From contig NC_044571.1 in the NCBI RefSeq assembly GCF_901933205.1, positions 14,759,235-14,823,234 of the forward strand: a stretch of 64,000 bases of DNA, read 5' to 3'. The position numbers were made by a program, and so were the translations under genes. The notes below the pieces were generated by a model. That model was not told the origin of the DNA, ran no database searches, and saw nothing but the letters and a program-made list of their open reading frames with translations. Source of the DNA: Camarhynchus parvulus (Eukaryota > Chordata > Aves > Passeriformes > Thraupidae). Positions 14,801-26,655 of the stretch are shown in pieces; the first letter of the stretch is position 1; every line of letters starts with the position of its first letter.

Positions 14801-17800
14801 TCATTTAACTAAGTTATTTTGTCACAACTGCATACTTGCTCCAACTCTGACATGAATGTCCCTACTGCAGACAAAAAAGTACAAACTGCTTTGATGTGAC
14901 ACAGATTACTGGGAAAGTGCTGAAGCAGACCAAAGAGTGCTTTATTCAATTTAATTAGCAGCCTGGGACTTTTGCTTTCTGAACCACTTTTAGTCGCAGT
15001 TGGTCTGTCAATCAGAGTGGGAAATGCAAGGGCTGTAATGTTCTGTGGGAGTCTGGCTTCTGCTTTGGCTGCCTCTAAGGGGAAGGAATGTCCAAGTTCA
15101 GGATGTGCACCACAAGGAGAGATATCTCTTAAAGTTTCAACTCTGCAAACCTTGCAGAGAAGTTTCCCATTCTAAAAATCGAAGCTGTCTGGAGATACCA
15201 GAGCTTGGCGGGGAAGTTACTTAAAACTAGAAACAACAAAGCTGGGTTTTTTCCACCCATAAATGAAATAGAGAGTTAGGAACTGTGAGGCTGAAAATAC
15301 CCTGTCCCCTGGGGAACTTACAAAGTGCAGGTAAAAAGTTTCACAGTATCTAAACTCATGCCCAGTGGAAGACCTTTATGAAACAAATATCTGGTTGTCT
15401 GTGATCCTGCAGATATTTGGCAACCCCACTGAAATGACAGCATCATCTTGCATGAATAAGATAATGGGAAACAGGTAAGCAGAATCACAGGGAAAAGCAT
15501 TCATTTCTTGGCAGATGGATTTTTAATTTGCTTGTCATTTGATTACAGCTGTCGGAACAGTTGTTGTTGCTGAAAACTGTGAGCTGTTTTCCTGTGGTTG
15601 CCCAAGTGGGTCATGATCTGCAAGACCATAACTTGAGCCGAAGGACGGGATTATTTGTCTTCATTTAGTGCAGATCAGTCAGGTGGTAAAGGACAAGAAC
15701 AGAGCTCTCTGTTAGAAGGTTCTCTGCTTCTGCTCCGTAACATTATTGATTCAACCCCTGGTTTTACCAGTGGGAGTCGTGGTATTTTGATGACATTTCC
15801 TAGGAGCAGCTTCTCTTCTGAGATCACGAGATAAGAATAAGTATAAATTGTGCATTTAGTTGATCATGCCATTTGACTTTTAAAACAGACTTGGCTGGGT
15901 CACATTGGGAAATGGATACTTTTCAGCTGCTCTTTCCTAAGCAGTGTTTTGCGCTATTCTATTCCCCAAAATCTTTACTTTTAAGATATCTATTATCAGC
16001 TCCAATTATGTTATGGCTACTGGCTTTCTGCCCCAGATAAAAGATGAGATTGATGCAGTTGTGTGGGTGTCATTCTGGAGGGAGTTTGCAGAAGCCAAGG
16101 GTCAGTGGTCTGACTAGTGTTGGAGCTGGTTCAAGTATTTGCAGTTTGTGGCAACTGTGGGTACATTTTATTGGTAAAATCACATTTTAAATACCTATGG
16201 CTTAAGATGACTCAGGGCAGGCTTCCCTTCTAAGATACTTGTGATTAAGTGAAGTGAAAACTGGTGTCATTAGAGAATGGAGAGTGGTCCAGTGATTGGG
16301 TGTTACTGAAGGATTTGCATGATTTACACTTAAACATTGCTTTTGGCACTCACTTTCTGTTTGACCTTGACCAAACTGAAGCAGACCTAGGTACCTAAAG
16401 ACACTTTAGTGTTCAGTACTCATTTATTTTGTGCAATGAAATCAAAAAGCTTTAGTCTAAAATGCAGAAATTCAAAAACTTTCTAGTTTGTTTTTTCACT
16501 TTCTCTCTTTCAAATGGAGATGAAAGCACTTCTCTTTCCACAGGAGTGGTGTGATGATGCACACATTGAAGGCATAAGTGCTTGGAAACCATAATAATGT
16601 CTATATGCTTATCCCACTCCTTTCGAGTTTTGCCATTTACCCACTGTATCTTCATTTATCAGTCACTATTAAATGCATCGAATTTCCTTCTCACAGGCTA
16701 ATATTAACATCCCAATGGGAGCATTTCGACCTGGTGCAGGCCACCCTCATAAAAGAAAAGAAGTTACACCTGAAGAAGTGGAGGAGGTAAGCAAAAAAGG
16801 TTTTTTGATTTGTTTTTTTCCAAGGAGAAACTGTGCCATAAAATTGGAAAAGCCTTTAAAGTGATCTTATAGTTCCACATACCCATCTTAGGTATCATAG
16901 TTGAACATGCACTGATTATTCATGGAAATAAATGGCCACTTACTAACACTTCATGTATAAATAGTTCTGCTTTTGGTGCCAAGGCACCTATAGGAATATA
17001 AACAGTTTTAAAGGTGTGTAGCTCTGCTTGCCCAGCAGGATGATATCTGCTGTCAGGAGAAAGAGCCAGGATTTCACCAGCAGTATTTCTCTAGATGGGA
17101 GCTGATGAGATACAGCAGGAAAAGTTATAGCAAGACTTTGGAAGACTTTGCTGCTATCTGTCACCCTGTGGTGTGATTTATTGTTACAGCTTAACAATAT
17201 TGGAACAGGTTGTCAAACAAAACACTTTTTGGAAGGTTTATCAACAAGAAGAAATTGAATGTGAAGACACTTGCAAGTTAAAACAGGAATTCCAAACCCA
17301 TTTACCTGCCCAGGGGTGAAAATACTCCATTTTAGACTGAATTCTTTATTTTCATGCTTGTATTTTACAGGAAATGTTTATCACTGAGTTTTGAATATAC
17401 AATCCAATTTATACCTTAACTAACATGGATCACAAAGGTTATGATTAAACACAGATATAATATTTCTGAATCATATTAAAGCATCTTAATTACCATTAAC
17501 TTCAATAATAAATGAGACCCTAACACCCACAGTGGAAGAAAAGGTTATGGTAGATACCCCAAGCAAGATAAAAAAGATGGGTGCTCCTGGTTTCCTGGCC
17601 AGTTTACTTAGTTTGATTCACAATCCCCATATGAGAACTCATCCTGCTGGGCCAGAGCTCCCACTGCTCCTCACAGCCAAGGGCAGGACAGGCTGTGTAA
17701 GAGCCAATTCTTCCTTTCCTGTATCAGTCAGGTTTTTTTCTGAATTTTGCCATATTTTGATATAAACAGTGCTCTGTTTACAGAGAACTTTCCTGAAATA

Positions 17801-20525
17801 ATCAAACCTAGGCTGACTTGGCTTTTCAGAAGATTTAGAAAACAAACATACAAAATGACCTTGGATAGATATTGTGGCTTTCTCCCTGTCTCTGCAGTAA
17901 TTAAACTGGTGAAGGAGTTGATCTTATTAAGCAGAAAGTAATATAGCATGTGTGAGTTCTAGTAGTGTTTGAGAAATAAAATAAATGACTGGTGCTGATA
18001 ATTACATTTGTTTGGGTAATTGAATGTTGCTTTGTTTCTCAGCTGCATGAATACTCTATAGGAGACAGATATTATGGAAGATCTTGGCCCAGGTTTTATG
18101 GGCAATACTCAACCAAACCAATTGGGATTAAACACTACAGAAAAAGATCTTGTTATAGGAATAGAATAAAAATGCTACCAGTGAACTTGTCATTTCAATT
18201 TTCTCATCTTGTTAAGTTTTGTCATACAGCTCATGATTTTTCAGAGCAGTTTTAGACAAATGCAACTTTTGTTAACAGCGCATAATCACTGCTAACAGTG
18301 CATTTTCCACTGTATTTTAAAGCCTTGACATAGGAGATGAGGGGAATGTGGATCTTACTTAAAGGGGTGGTGGAGTCAGATAGGAATGTATATTTTTGAT
18401 GGTCAGTGGAGCAGACATGTTAACATGAAAAGAAATGGAGGGTGGGAATTACAGAAAATAGCTCTTCTTCAGTCAGAGAATTCCCATGCCTGTATTTTTT
18501 AACCCTTACTGTATATGTAAGAGTCTCTTCAGGCTTCCTTCTATAAAACTGAAGGCTTTAGTCTAACCTCAGCTGTGTGTTGCACATGGAGGGAGTGATA
18601 CACAGAGCAGTGAGGTCATAAACAGCAAACACCTGAGGCTGGAAGAGAAAGCTGACAACAATTTATGGAGCACAAAGTCTCCAAAATGTGGGCAAAGCTT
18701 GCACCACTTGTTCTACAAGAGGAATGGTATTGCACATGACTTGAAATGGTATTTTTTACATAGTTTCTGCTATGTACTAATAAGTACTGCAGGGTTCAGG
18801 GAATGCTTGTTTCCCCTGATTATTCAGATTAGCTAGGAAAACTGTCAAAGGAAAAAATACAAGTTTATGACATCTTTGACTACTGATACAATTTTGTGCA
18901 TCCTTCCAAGCAGCTTTTGTATCAATTTACTTATTCTCCTGCTGTGCTTTGCTTCTGTTTCAGGATATTAGATCATTAAACCATGTATCAGGCAGTACAT
19001 GCAATTCCTGGGGATGAATTACTGGCTGGGATTTGAAATCATCTGACAAAAAATAGTCAAATATTATTAGTATTATCTTGGAATAATTAATAATGTATTG
19101 GCTAAAATATGAGAAAAGATAATATAAATGTAACAAGCCAAGAAATGGAATTATCAATTCCATTTTCTTATATCTGGTGATCTTAGGAAAGTCCTTAAAG
19201 ATCAGATAGGAAGAAAATGACAGTTTTCTCCAATACCTTGTTTGTTTGCTAGTTGACATTGCAGTCTTCTTCCTGATTAGCATGTAATCCATTAGTCAAC
19301 AGAGAAAAAAAAAGAGGGGTTTACTGGCCAATAATATTTGACTAGTAATGTTAGAATTTTAAAAATTAAGTTAAATATTAAGAATTGAGTGTTCACAGTT
19401 AATGCACCTTTTGACAAAGGGCGTCTAATAAATCTAAATCATGATTGAACTCTAAAAAGCCCATCACAAGAGAACATTCACAGAGTAATCAAAAATGAAA
19501 AAAATAATTTCATCATGAAATTATTTATAGTAAAATATAAATTAATCTCTATGTGTACTTGATTCCTCCTTTATGTCACCTTTATAAAATACACACCAGG
19601 CTGGAACAACAGTAAACTCATACCTGGAAATCTACTCCTTCAAAATATTACCCAGTCTAGGGTAGAAATGGTCTAAAATAGCTGCTCTACTCATCCAGAA
19701 GCAATAGTACAGCTGAGGAAGTACCAAGGGCTGAAATACTGTGGTCCATTGGGAAATTAGCTGAGTTGCTCACTATTGTGTAATTGCTGTTATTTAACTG
19801 GCATTTTTACAGTGACAGCAAAATAGCCACGCAGCACTACCCTAATTCAAATATAAAATGATAAAAACCCCTTCTGGTCTTGCAGCTGAGGTTATGAAAA
19901 GTGAAATTTTGACTCATGTTGATCTTGCATGGAGCTTTTGGGTCCATAACCCACTATCATAGCTTTTCTCTAGAGCTGCAGAAGTGCATGATGATCGCCC
20001 TCTCCAAGTATCTGGCAACTGTGAAACTCTCAAAGGAATTAGATGATCAAAATGGTTCTTCTACTTTTTTGTCATCTAAAATATGAAGGATTTGGAGTTG
20101 CCTTTGATTCTCCAGTCAGTTACTTTCTAGTGATTGCCTGGCATTGTAAACTCTTACCCATTCTAATCCACATTCCTCTACACTGAGCATCTTCTTTTCA
20201 GAATGGTTTTAGACATTTTAGACAACCAACAAAATAACTTATCTCTTCATGACTCCACCCCTTTTTCCACTGGGATTGCCTTTAGTATAAAAACATAATT
20301 TCCTGTTTTTCAAATAACTGATCTATGCTCATGTTCAAGAGATTGCTATTGCAGCAGGAAGGTCACTGGTGTCCTTTTGTGCAGAATGCTCCTGCTTCAA
20401 CAGAGGAGGAGAAAGAGAAGAAACTGCTCCCAGGAGCTAAGGAACTTCCAGGTCTTGCTGTCAACTTGTCAGAGATTCAGAACATAAAGAGTGAGCTGAA
20501 ATATGTCCCCAAAGCTGAACAGTAG
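11770..20525 (+). CDS. SMPX: SMPX, small muscular protein (spliced, three coding exons)
   Basis: The CDS joins 11770-11808, 16697-16786 and 20385-20525 (39+90+141 nt), giving 89 residues plus TAG; all junctions are phase 0. SMPX (Chisel) is a small, proline- and charge-rich protein of striated muscle, linked to costameres and cytoskeletal stress responses; human mutations cause X-linked deafness and myopathy. Seen here: the hallmark [14 protein letters not shown] block in the second coding exon and a C-terminal block containing [21 protein letters not shown] minus its first residue, both matching human SMPX as I remember it. There is no signal peptide or membrane segment. Length is close to the 88 residues of human. 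The bird start corresponds to human Met3, since the codon matching human Met1 is not ATG; A at -3 supports this start. Exon 4 carries an acidic/lysine stretch (TEEEKEKK) that differs from mammals. Identification is by recognition, without a database search, but is very secure. Confidence 0.96.
11809..16696 (+). other. SMPX: SMPX intron 2
   Basis: 4,888-bp intron bounded by GTAAGA and a TCTCACAG acceptor. It is mostly AT-rich unique sequence. The only notable content is the long TTCC tetranucleotide tract; the 74-130 codon frames there encode only Pro-Ser-Phe-Leu or Lys-Glu-Gly-Arg repeats and are not genes. Confidence 0.85.
13783..13940. repeat. (TTCC)n microsatellite, about 39.5 perfect units
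   Basis: 158 bp of uninterrupted TTCC/GGAA, in SMPX intron 2. Complete purine/pyrimidine strand asymmetry makes triplex (H-DNA) structure possible. The lack of interruptions suggests recent expansion or ongoing slippage; assembled length may be unreliable. Confidence 0.98.
16697..16786 (+). CDS. SMPX: SMPX exon 3: conserved core, 30 codons
   Basis: The acceptor TTCTCACAG is at 16696 and the donor GAG|GTAAGC follows 16786. The 90-nt exon encodes 30 residues, starting with the most conserved part of the family ([15 protein letters not shown]), then a basic HPHKRK patch, then an acidic TPEEVEE tail. Compared with human there is one extra glutamate. The exon is symmetric (phase 0 at both ends), so skipping it would keep the frame but delete the conserved core. 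Confidence 0.95.
16787..20384 (+). other. SMPX: SMPX intron 3
   Basis: 3,598-bp intron bounded by GTAAGC and TTTTGTGCAG. AT-rich unique sequence without recognised repeats. An acceptor-like TTGTTTCTCAG at about 18042 precedes an open frame of roughly 70 codons, but no matching donor or homology was recognised. Confidence 0.85.
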
Positions 20526-20538
20526 CTGGAAGAAGCAG
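20385..20538 (+). CDS. SMPX: SMPX exon 4: last 46 codons, stop, 13 nt of 3' UTR
   Basis: The acceptor TTTTGTGCAG ends at 20384. Coding runs to TAG at 20523-20525, and a consensus donor (AAGCAG|GTGAGT) follows 20538. The residues begin [20 protein letters not shown], then the highly conserved C-terminal tail ending VPKAEQ. Human exon 4 encodes 44 residues as I recall it, so two extra residues sit in the variable acidic linker. The stop lies only 13 nt upstream of the exon junction, within the roughly 50-nt limit, so the transcript should not be subject to nonsense-mediated decay despite a downstream 3' UTR intron. Confidence 0.95.
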
Positions 20539-21082
20539 GTGAGTAGAAGAGAGGTTCTCTGCATGGCTCTGGGAGAAGCAAGCTGATCCAGAAAGCTCTT
20601 TAAGTAAAAAGATGGCTTTTCAATTACTCCAGTGGATGTGGAGTCACACTCCATAATTCAAAGAAAAAATATTAGAGTTCATAATTGGGATTTGCTGTTA
20701 TTTCAAACATGTTGGAGACTATATCCAGTGATATATGGCACCCATCAACTAGCCTGAAGTAGTCTGTTCAGCATACTAAGAATTCAGTGCATTTGGACTA
20801 TCAAAGCCACTTTCAAAATAACATATTGCTTCATAAGCATAAGTTCCAGTTTTGAACTTGTATTTTTACAATATAACTAGAAATTAATGTTTTACAATGC
20901 AAATAAATTGACTGCAGTGATGGATAAGTAGGTCAGTATTTTTAAAAAGCTCCTTTGGAACATTAGTTATTTGATATTTTTATTTATGTAATTCAAAATT
21001 GACATACTAATGGTTCCATGTATTTGGTCACACAAACCAATGCTATGACACAAATAGCCAATGCTGTTTGTGGCACTCCAGG

Positions 21083-21574
21083 ACTTGCTGTAGTGCAGCG
21101 CAGGAAGGACATGGACCTGTTGGAGTAAGTCCAGAGGAGGGTCACAGAGGTGAAGGGAGGGCAGGAGCATGTCTGTGAAAGACAGACTGAGAGAGTGAGG
21201 TTGTTCTGCCTGGAGAAGAGGAGGCTCTGGGCAGATCTCACTGTGGCCTTTCAGTACTCAAAGAGGGCTCATAGAAAAAAGTGGGACAGAATTTCTAGTA
21301 GGTCTTCTTATCATAGGATAATGACTAATGGTTTTAATCTTGAGGGTGTTGGATTCAGACTATAAAGAAGAAGTTTTTTACAGTGAGGGTGATGAAACAC
21401 TGGACCAGGTTGCCCAGAGAGGTGGTAAATGCCCCATCTCCATAAACATTTAAGATCAGGCTGGATGAGGCTCTGAGCAACCTGGTCTAGTGAAGATGAC
21501 TCTGCTTATTGCAGAGGGGTTGGACTAGATGGCCTTTAAAGATCCCTTCCAGCCCAAACCACTCTATGATAATT
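21083..21574 (+). mobile_element. CR1 LINE, 5'-truncated 3' end
   Basis: Typical CR1 3' region in sense: GCAGCGCAGGAAGGACATGG near the start, TTCTGCCTGGAGAAGAGGAG in the middle, TTGCCCAGAGAGGTGGTAAA, then GGTTGGACTAGATGGCC and an ending ACTCTATGATAA. About 490 bp remain, covering the end of the former reverse-transcriptase frame and the 3' UTR. Frames are broken. It lies about 550 bp into SMPX intron 4, same orientation as the gene. Confidence 0.9.
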
Positions 21575-22239
21575 TTATTTAAAAGGAAATATTCAGCACT
21601 TCAGTGCCAACTTCAGAAAAATTTATATCTGATTTCAAACAAGACCCATAAGCCTTTGTTGTTCTACATTCTGAACCTTACAGAAATTAATAACTTCTGT
21701 CCATGAAATTATCCTCTGATTTCCTTTGAAAAGCCTGAGTCAGTAAAGATGTGTCAGGCACTTACAATGAAAACCCAGATGTACAGAGAAGTTTTAATTC
21801 CAAAAAATGCCCACCCTGGCTACAGTAAGAAAAAAATGGTTGTGTCACGTAATATTCACCTGAATTGCTTGTTGTGCATATTGACTGATAAATCCTCTTT
21901 ATCCTGAAGAAAGGCAGACGAGTTGAGCAGGAGAAAATCATCTGGAATTTACTGCACAGAAACATAAATGAAAAACAGAGGAAAACAGAAAGCAATGCAA
22001 AAGGGGTTCTGGGAATGCAGAAATGCTAAGAACCAGGAATCTTAAAAGAAATTGTGTATAATTTGAGTGCATTACCCCAGTGCACTCTGCATCATTAACA
22101 TCATTATTTTTTATGTACAGCATAAATATGCCATTTGGAAGGAAAGAGTGTTGAGTCTTTTCTTGCTTTTACTCTGCTGTGTCATAATGTTCCTGATATT
22201 TTAAAGATGCAACAGAGTCTTTCTCTTCAGGAAACTGGG

Positions 22240-22248
22240 GGGGGGGAA
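22240..22248. repeat. Short poly-G run
   Basis: A run of about nine G in otherwise AT-rich intron sequence; prone to length error. Confidence 0.8.
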
Positions 22249-25200
22249 CATTTTGTAAAATGTTAAATTTTAGTCATTTCACTAAAACACTGCCCTGAGA
22301 AATATGAATTTTTAATGTGAGGCTTTAAAGAGGTTTTTTCCTATAAGAGATATTCCAACACAAATTTAGCCCCATATTTATTCTCAGATGATTGCTATTT
22401 TTAACATTTAAAAGTTTTTTAGTAATTACCTTACTGAGAATCTGACAGAAACATTTCGGGCATGCTCAGATGTTCAGTCTATAGTTTTCTACAGAAACAT
22501 GAGCAAAGTAAAGGGCATCTTGAAAGCAGTGAGGTTATTAAGAAGCAATTTCTGTCTCTGCCCTTCTTTTGATGTATTGGTTATCAGGTTCTGACAGGGA
22601 TACAGATTTCTAGATTTAGGGTAGTGCAGTCACAGATCAGATCTGAAAACTCAGTGTTCACAGGAGTTGCAGGCACAGGACTCACTGGAGCCTGTGGGTT
22701 TGGATGTTGTGCAGAACTAAGCATGTGCCTGAATTCCACATAAAATTGAGATGTAAATTAATCAGGTGCCACATCCAGCAGCCTTGAGTGATACTAAATG
22801 TAAGGACTGTCCCCTGTAAGAGGAAATTCATCAGATCCGGTGCTTAAGTTGTGGCCTGCAGCCTTGTATAAAATGTGATATTGTCAGAGAGCTGGTTTAT
22901 GATTGATTGTGCAAATCTAGAGAAGATTATATCAGTCTGCAAGAAATTCACAATCACATATACCTGATACTTTGCTCCATCTACAAGAAAGGGTTAGAGA
23001 TCATCCTTCGGATGTGATGATCTCAAAAGAATGGTGAGCTGACTGGTCAATAGACTATGCCTGTGCAGAGTGTGTACAGATAGATGAGGGTGTTCTTTAG
23101 TTTTCACAGTTTGGAAATTAATTCTCTCTTATATCAGTACTATAATATTCTCAGATATTCACTATTGAGGGATTTCCCTTTGTTATTATTTTTTCCTTTC
23201 TTGTGGTACTCTGTAGGAAACTCTGTTTCTACTTGAAACAGTTAGAATAACTCCAAATACTCTGGATAATTTCCATTATTCTGTGATCCTATAATATGAT
23301 ATAATAAAAACAATCATAAGTACACTTTTAACATGCCACAGATATCAAAGATTTTAGAACCACAGCAGTATTTCCAACTTTACCTCCTGTATTGTCGTAT
23401 TTCATGGTTAGTTTCAATAAATTGTAAGCCAACATGATTAATTTTGCTCCATATTTTCTTGCTCAGTTTAGCATGCAAACCAAGCAGCAAAAATAAGAAA
23501 CCTATAAAGCATTAGGTTGGTTCATTATTTGCAAACCCATTCCTACATAATTTTCACTTTAGAGTAACTTCTGTTAAATGTCTTTGGTCTTGCTCTTCTC
23601 CAAATTAGGAAACATGAATAGACTTGCTAAGATCATAGTGGTGACTACAACAGTTTGTGGGAGGAATGTAATTAGGGAGATGTCATGAAGCTGGATCCAC
23701 TGAAGGTCATCAAGTGCTCCTCAGTTAAGACATTACTGTAGTCATCCCTTATGGGGATCTGGTCTATCATCTATAATTAGCTAATTAGCATAATCTGTCA
23801 TAAAGATTTTTTCTTCCATACCTGTGGATGATGTGTTACTTGCAGCTAGTTTTAATATACAATATGAATTATGATTAATTTCCCTTTTCTCCATTGACAA
23901 TTTTTTTTCTGCTCTCTTCACACCTGGACATTTCTACATGCACATACATATGCAAAATAAAATAGTAGCAAAATATCAAACACTAAAAATATATGCCCTA
24001 TTGAATAAGTAATGGTAGGAAGCATTTAGTTTGTGACAAATGGAGCCTGCTGTGGCTGAGATTTATTGCCAATTGTTGTGATATCTCATGTGATAACTAG
24101 TACGGTGCTTGTACTTGAAAATGGGCCTGAGCACAAACTGGCATTTCCCCTGAGAATATAGATAATGGCAGCCAGTTACTTCGGCAGCTCATGTTCATTC
24201 TTCATTCTATACCCCTTCACCTTTTGTGTCCTGAAGTGTGGAGGGCTGTGTGACAAGTCTTTTTGTGGTGAAGGGCCATGGAGTCTAAATGCTGGACTTT
24301 GGTTTCAGAGGACCTAAACCTTCAGCTAAAGTGGTCTAGTCCTTTCCTCTTGAAGAAAGCGTTCTTAGCAGAACTTCTCAAAAGGCAAAAAGGGAAATTT
24401 ACTATCTTTAAGTTACAAAACAGTCTGTCATGGACATAGGGGCAGCACTCCCAGCACTGTATTCTGATTGTGTTTGGAGAAAGGGATTGTCAGGATCCCC
24501 ATCACACTGTTGATAAGATGGTTTCTCACCATTTGATGCAGTACTTGCAGACAAATTGTTGTCTTTACCTGGAGCTCAACTGGAGAGGGTGGTTTGATTG
24601 CAGAAGGTAGTTCTGTTGTCAGGTTACAGAAGCAAGGGAACTGTATTGTGAAGTCTGAAGAGCTAGCAAAAGCTTCCTAGGGCAGCTTAGCCTTTGCACT
24701 ATGCAGAGAATTCTGCCCTACATAAAATGAGAAATCTTGTCAGCAGAGCAGCCTCTGAGATTGGCATCACTTGGGGAGAAAAGAAAGGGAGAAAAACCCT
24801 AACAGAAGTCCCTCAGAGAAAAAAAGTCTTATATCCATACACACAAGATGTTCCTTGGTGTTGCTATTAATTATTTACATGAAAAAAATTTGTCGATCAC
24901 CCCAGGCAAAAAATACACATTATAACTTTGCCCACTAAAGATTTAATTACAGTTTCCTGCTATATTTGCTCTAAAGCTGCCCTTCAGTTAGCCCCAGCGA
25001 TTTACCTCTCCTGGTGTGCCTGCTCTTACACACAATTTAGCGTTTGCATCTTATCCCTGTACTCACGTGGATCAGAGGGGTACACTTAAACTGCAGGACA
25101 GTTACAAGCAAGGTTATTGCTTTTTTCTCCAGAAACACAGCAGTGCTTTGCTAGTAGAGGAACTCTGACCTGCTGTGAGCTCTTGAAAGAGCACTGCAGT

Positions 25201-25394
25201 TTTAGGAATATGTGTTCATTTAATTGAGTCCCAGCAGCCAAAGCTTCTGTGAGAGAAGGGAATCCTGCATCCAGAGGATGCCAAGGTAGATCAGGAGATA
25301 AGATCTCCTGGAGTGGGAACTAGGGAGTGAAGAAGGAGGGTGTACATCAATTTCTGCAGGACCCTCCTGCCAAAGTGAGAGGGGTCATGGGGAG

Positions 25395-25475
25395 ATCTCC
25401 TTGGTGTGCGCAAGTACCTAAAGGCAGGGTGCAAAGAGGACAGAGCCAGGCTCTTGGTGGTGCTGAATTGTGGAA
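25395..25475 (+). mobile_element. Possible old CR1 fragment
   Basis: The stretch around AAGTACCTAAAGGCAGGGTG followed by GAGGACAGAGCCAGGCTCTT resembles the CR1 segment that encodes the end of the reverse transcriptase region. It is short and diverged, so the call is tentative. It lies just upstream of the miniature ERV. Confidence 0.45.
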
Positions 25476-25636
25476 AGAAAAACACTCCACAACTTGGCGA
25501 AAGCTGTAAAGCCAGTATGTTGAATACAGCACGGGACGCATGTGGGGATCGCTCCCCTTAAAACACATGGGTAACCCTAGAACTCCTGATCCTCCCTTAC
25601 TAATCCATATGCACGGAATTTCACAATAGGTTCATA

Positions 25637-25949
25637 TGCTGTGATTATATTGTAAGAGTTCTATTGTCATTACATTGCGAAGGTTCCATATTACCAGAGT
25701 TTCATACCTCCTTGATGCTTCTTGCAGGCATCTCCTCTAGGCACTGACTCTTCCTTGTCCTCGTAATAGCCAACTGACTCCAGTTCCTCTCAATCCACTC
25801 TTTTATAACACTCTTCTTATTGGCTACAACTGCGGCCTGTTAACATCAGGCCGGCTCCTCATCTGTAGTAATTGGCTCAGCTGCAACTCTTTAGGGGATA
25901 AGATTACTTTCTATACTACCTTTATTTACGTATATTCTACTCCCCTACA
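25637..25949 (-). repeat. 3' LTR of the miniature ERV
   Basis: 313 bp; minus strand begins TGTAGGGG next to the polypurine tract. Its distal end carries an imperfect duplication of about 28 bp (25637-25664 resembles 25665-25692), explaining the extra length over the 288-bp partner. The outer end is immediately next to target duplication TTCATA. Confidence 0.85.
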
Positions 25950-25964
25950 ATTCCCCCTTTTTTT
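25950..25964 (-). other. Polypurine tract of the miniature ERV
   Basis: Minus strand reads a run of seven A then five G and AAT directly before the TGTAGGGG start of the 3' LTR, the expected place for plus-strand priming. Confidence 0.75.
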
Positions 25965-26218
25965 AATTACAGAGTTGCAGCATTTCTAGAAGTACATATT
26001 CAAATAAATTAACATTATGACATATTCATATAGTTCATTCAGAACCAATAGCTATACAGATGTTCAGACAACATATTACAGTATGAATATATATATTCCT
26101 GAGTGTTGGTTCAGTTTTGCAGCTTTTCTCAGTTTACAAAGCACTTCTTTTCAAAGTCTTTTATACTCATATTTAACAAACACTAATAGCTGCAATTGAT
26201 ATATTTTACCAATAGTTT

Positions 26219-26365
26219 AGTCCTTTTCCCCAAATCCACGGGGTCATATAGTCAAATCCTATTTCCCTGAATCCATGGGGTCATATAGTCTAGTCCTGAA
26301 TCCACAGGGTCATCCCAAGTCCACAGGGTCATATAGTTTAGTCCTGAATCACATCGGGGTCACGA
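26219..26365. repeat. Degenerate tandem repeat in the ERV leader
   Basis: GGGTCATATAGT occurs exactly at 26241-26252, 26278-26289 and 26326-26337, each preceded by an ATCCA- or GTCCA-type box; a partial copy lies near 26306. The unit is about 20-48 bp, irregular, and the PBS itself resembles its last unit. Confidence 0.8.
26348..26365 (-). other. Degenerate tRNA-Trp primer-binding site
   Basis: The minus-strand reading TCGTGACCCCGATGTGAT lies 2 nt inside the 5' LTR and matches the tRNA-Trp PBS of avian sarcoma/leukosis-type viruses at 16 of 18 positions (from memory). Position and sequence together make the assignment good. Confidence 0.75.
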
Positions 26366-26367
26366 TT

Positions 26368-26655
26368 TGTTGTCATTACATTGCAAGAGTCCCATATTGC
26401 TAGAGTTTTGTACCTCCTTGATGCTTCTTGCAGGCAGCTCCTCTAGGCACTGACTCCTCCTTGTCCTCACAGTAGCCAACTGAGTCCAGTTCCTCTCAAT
26501 GCACTCTTTTATAACACTCTTCTTATTGGCTACAGGTGTGGCCTCTTAACATCAGGCCTGCTCCTAATCTTTAGTAATTGGCTCAGCTGTGACTCTTTAG
26601 GGGATAAGATTGCTTTCTATACTACCTTTATTTACCTACATTCTATTCCCCTACA
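26368..26655 (-). repeat. 5' LTR of the miniature ERV
   Basis: 288 bp; minus strand begins TGTAGGGG and ends ACAACA. It contains a TTATAAAAG TATA-like box (minus strand of about 26507-26516) preceded by a GCCAATAAG CCAAT-like element, and an AATAAA near its upstream end. It matches the partner LTR throughout at high but not perfect identity. Confidence 0.88.

Larger units (their letters stand above)
25637..26655 (-). mobile_element. Miniature endogenous retrovirus: two LTRs, PBS, PPT, no genes
   Basis: Two similar LTRs (25637-25949 and 26368-26655) flank only 418 bp of internal sequence. On the minus strand the 5' LTR is at the high-coordinate end, a tRNA-Trp-like primer-binding site follows 2 nt inside it, and a polypurine tract abuts the 3' LTR. 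A perfect 6-bp target duplication TTCATA lies at 25631-25636 and 26656-26661, confirming one insertion. No gag, pol or env frame remains. The 6-bp duplication and tRNA-Trp type PBS fit an alpharetrovirus/ERVK-like lineage (inference). It may be a deletion product or a short non-autonomous family. Confidence 0.88.

Noticed and set aside
18043..18255. Acceptor-like site followed by an open frame in SMPX intron 3
   Set aside because: No donor, no homology to SMPX or any family I recognise; the other exons already join in frame without it.
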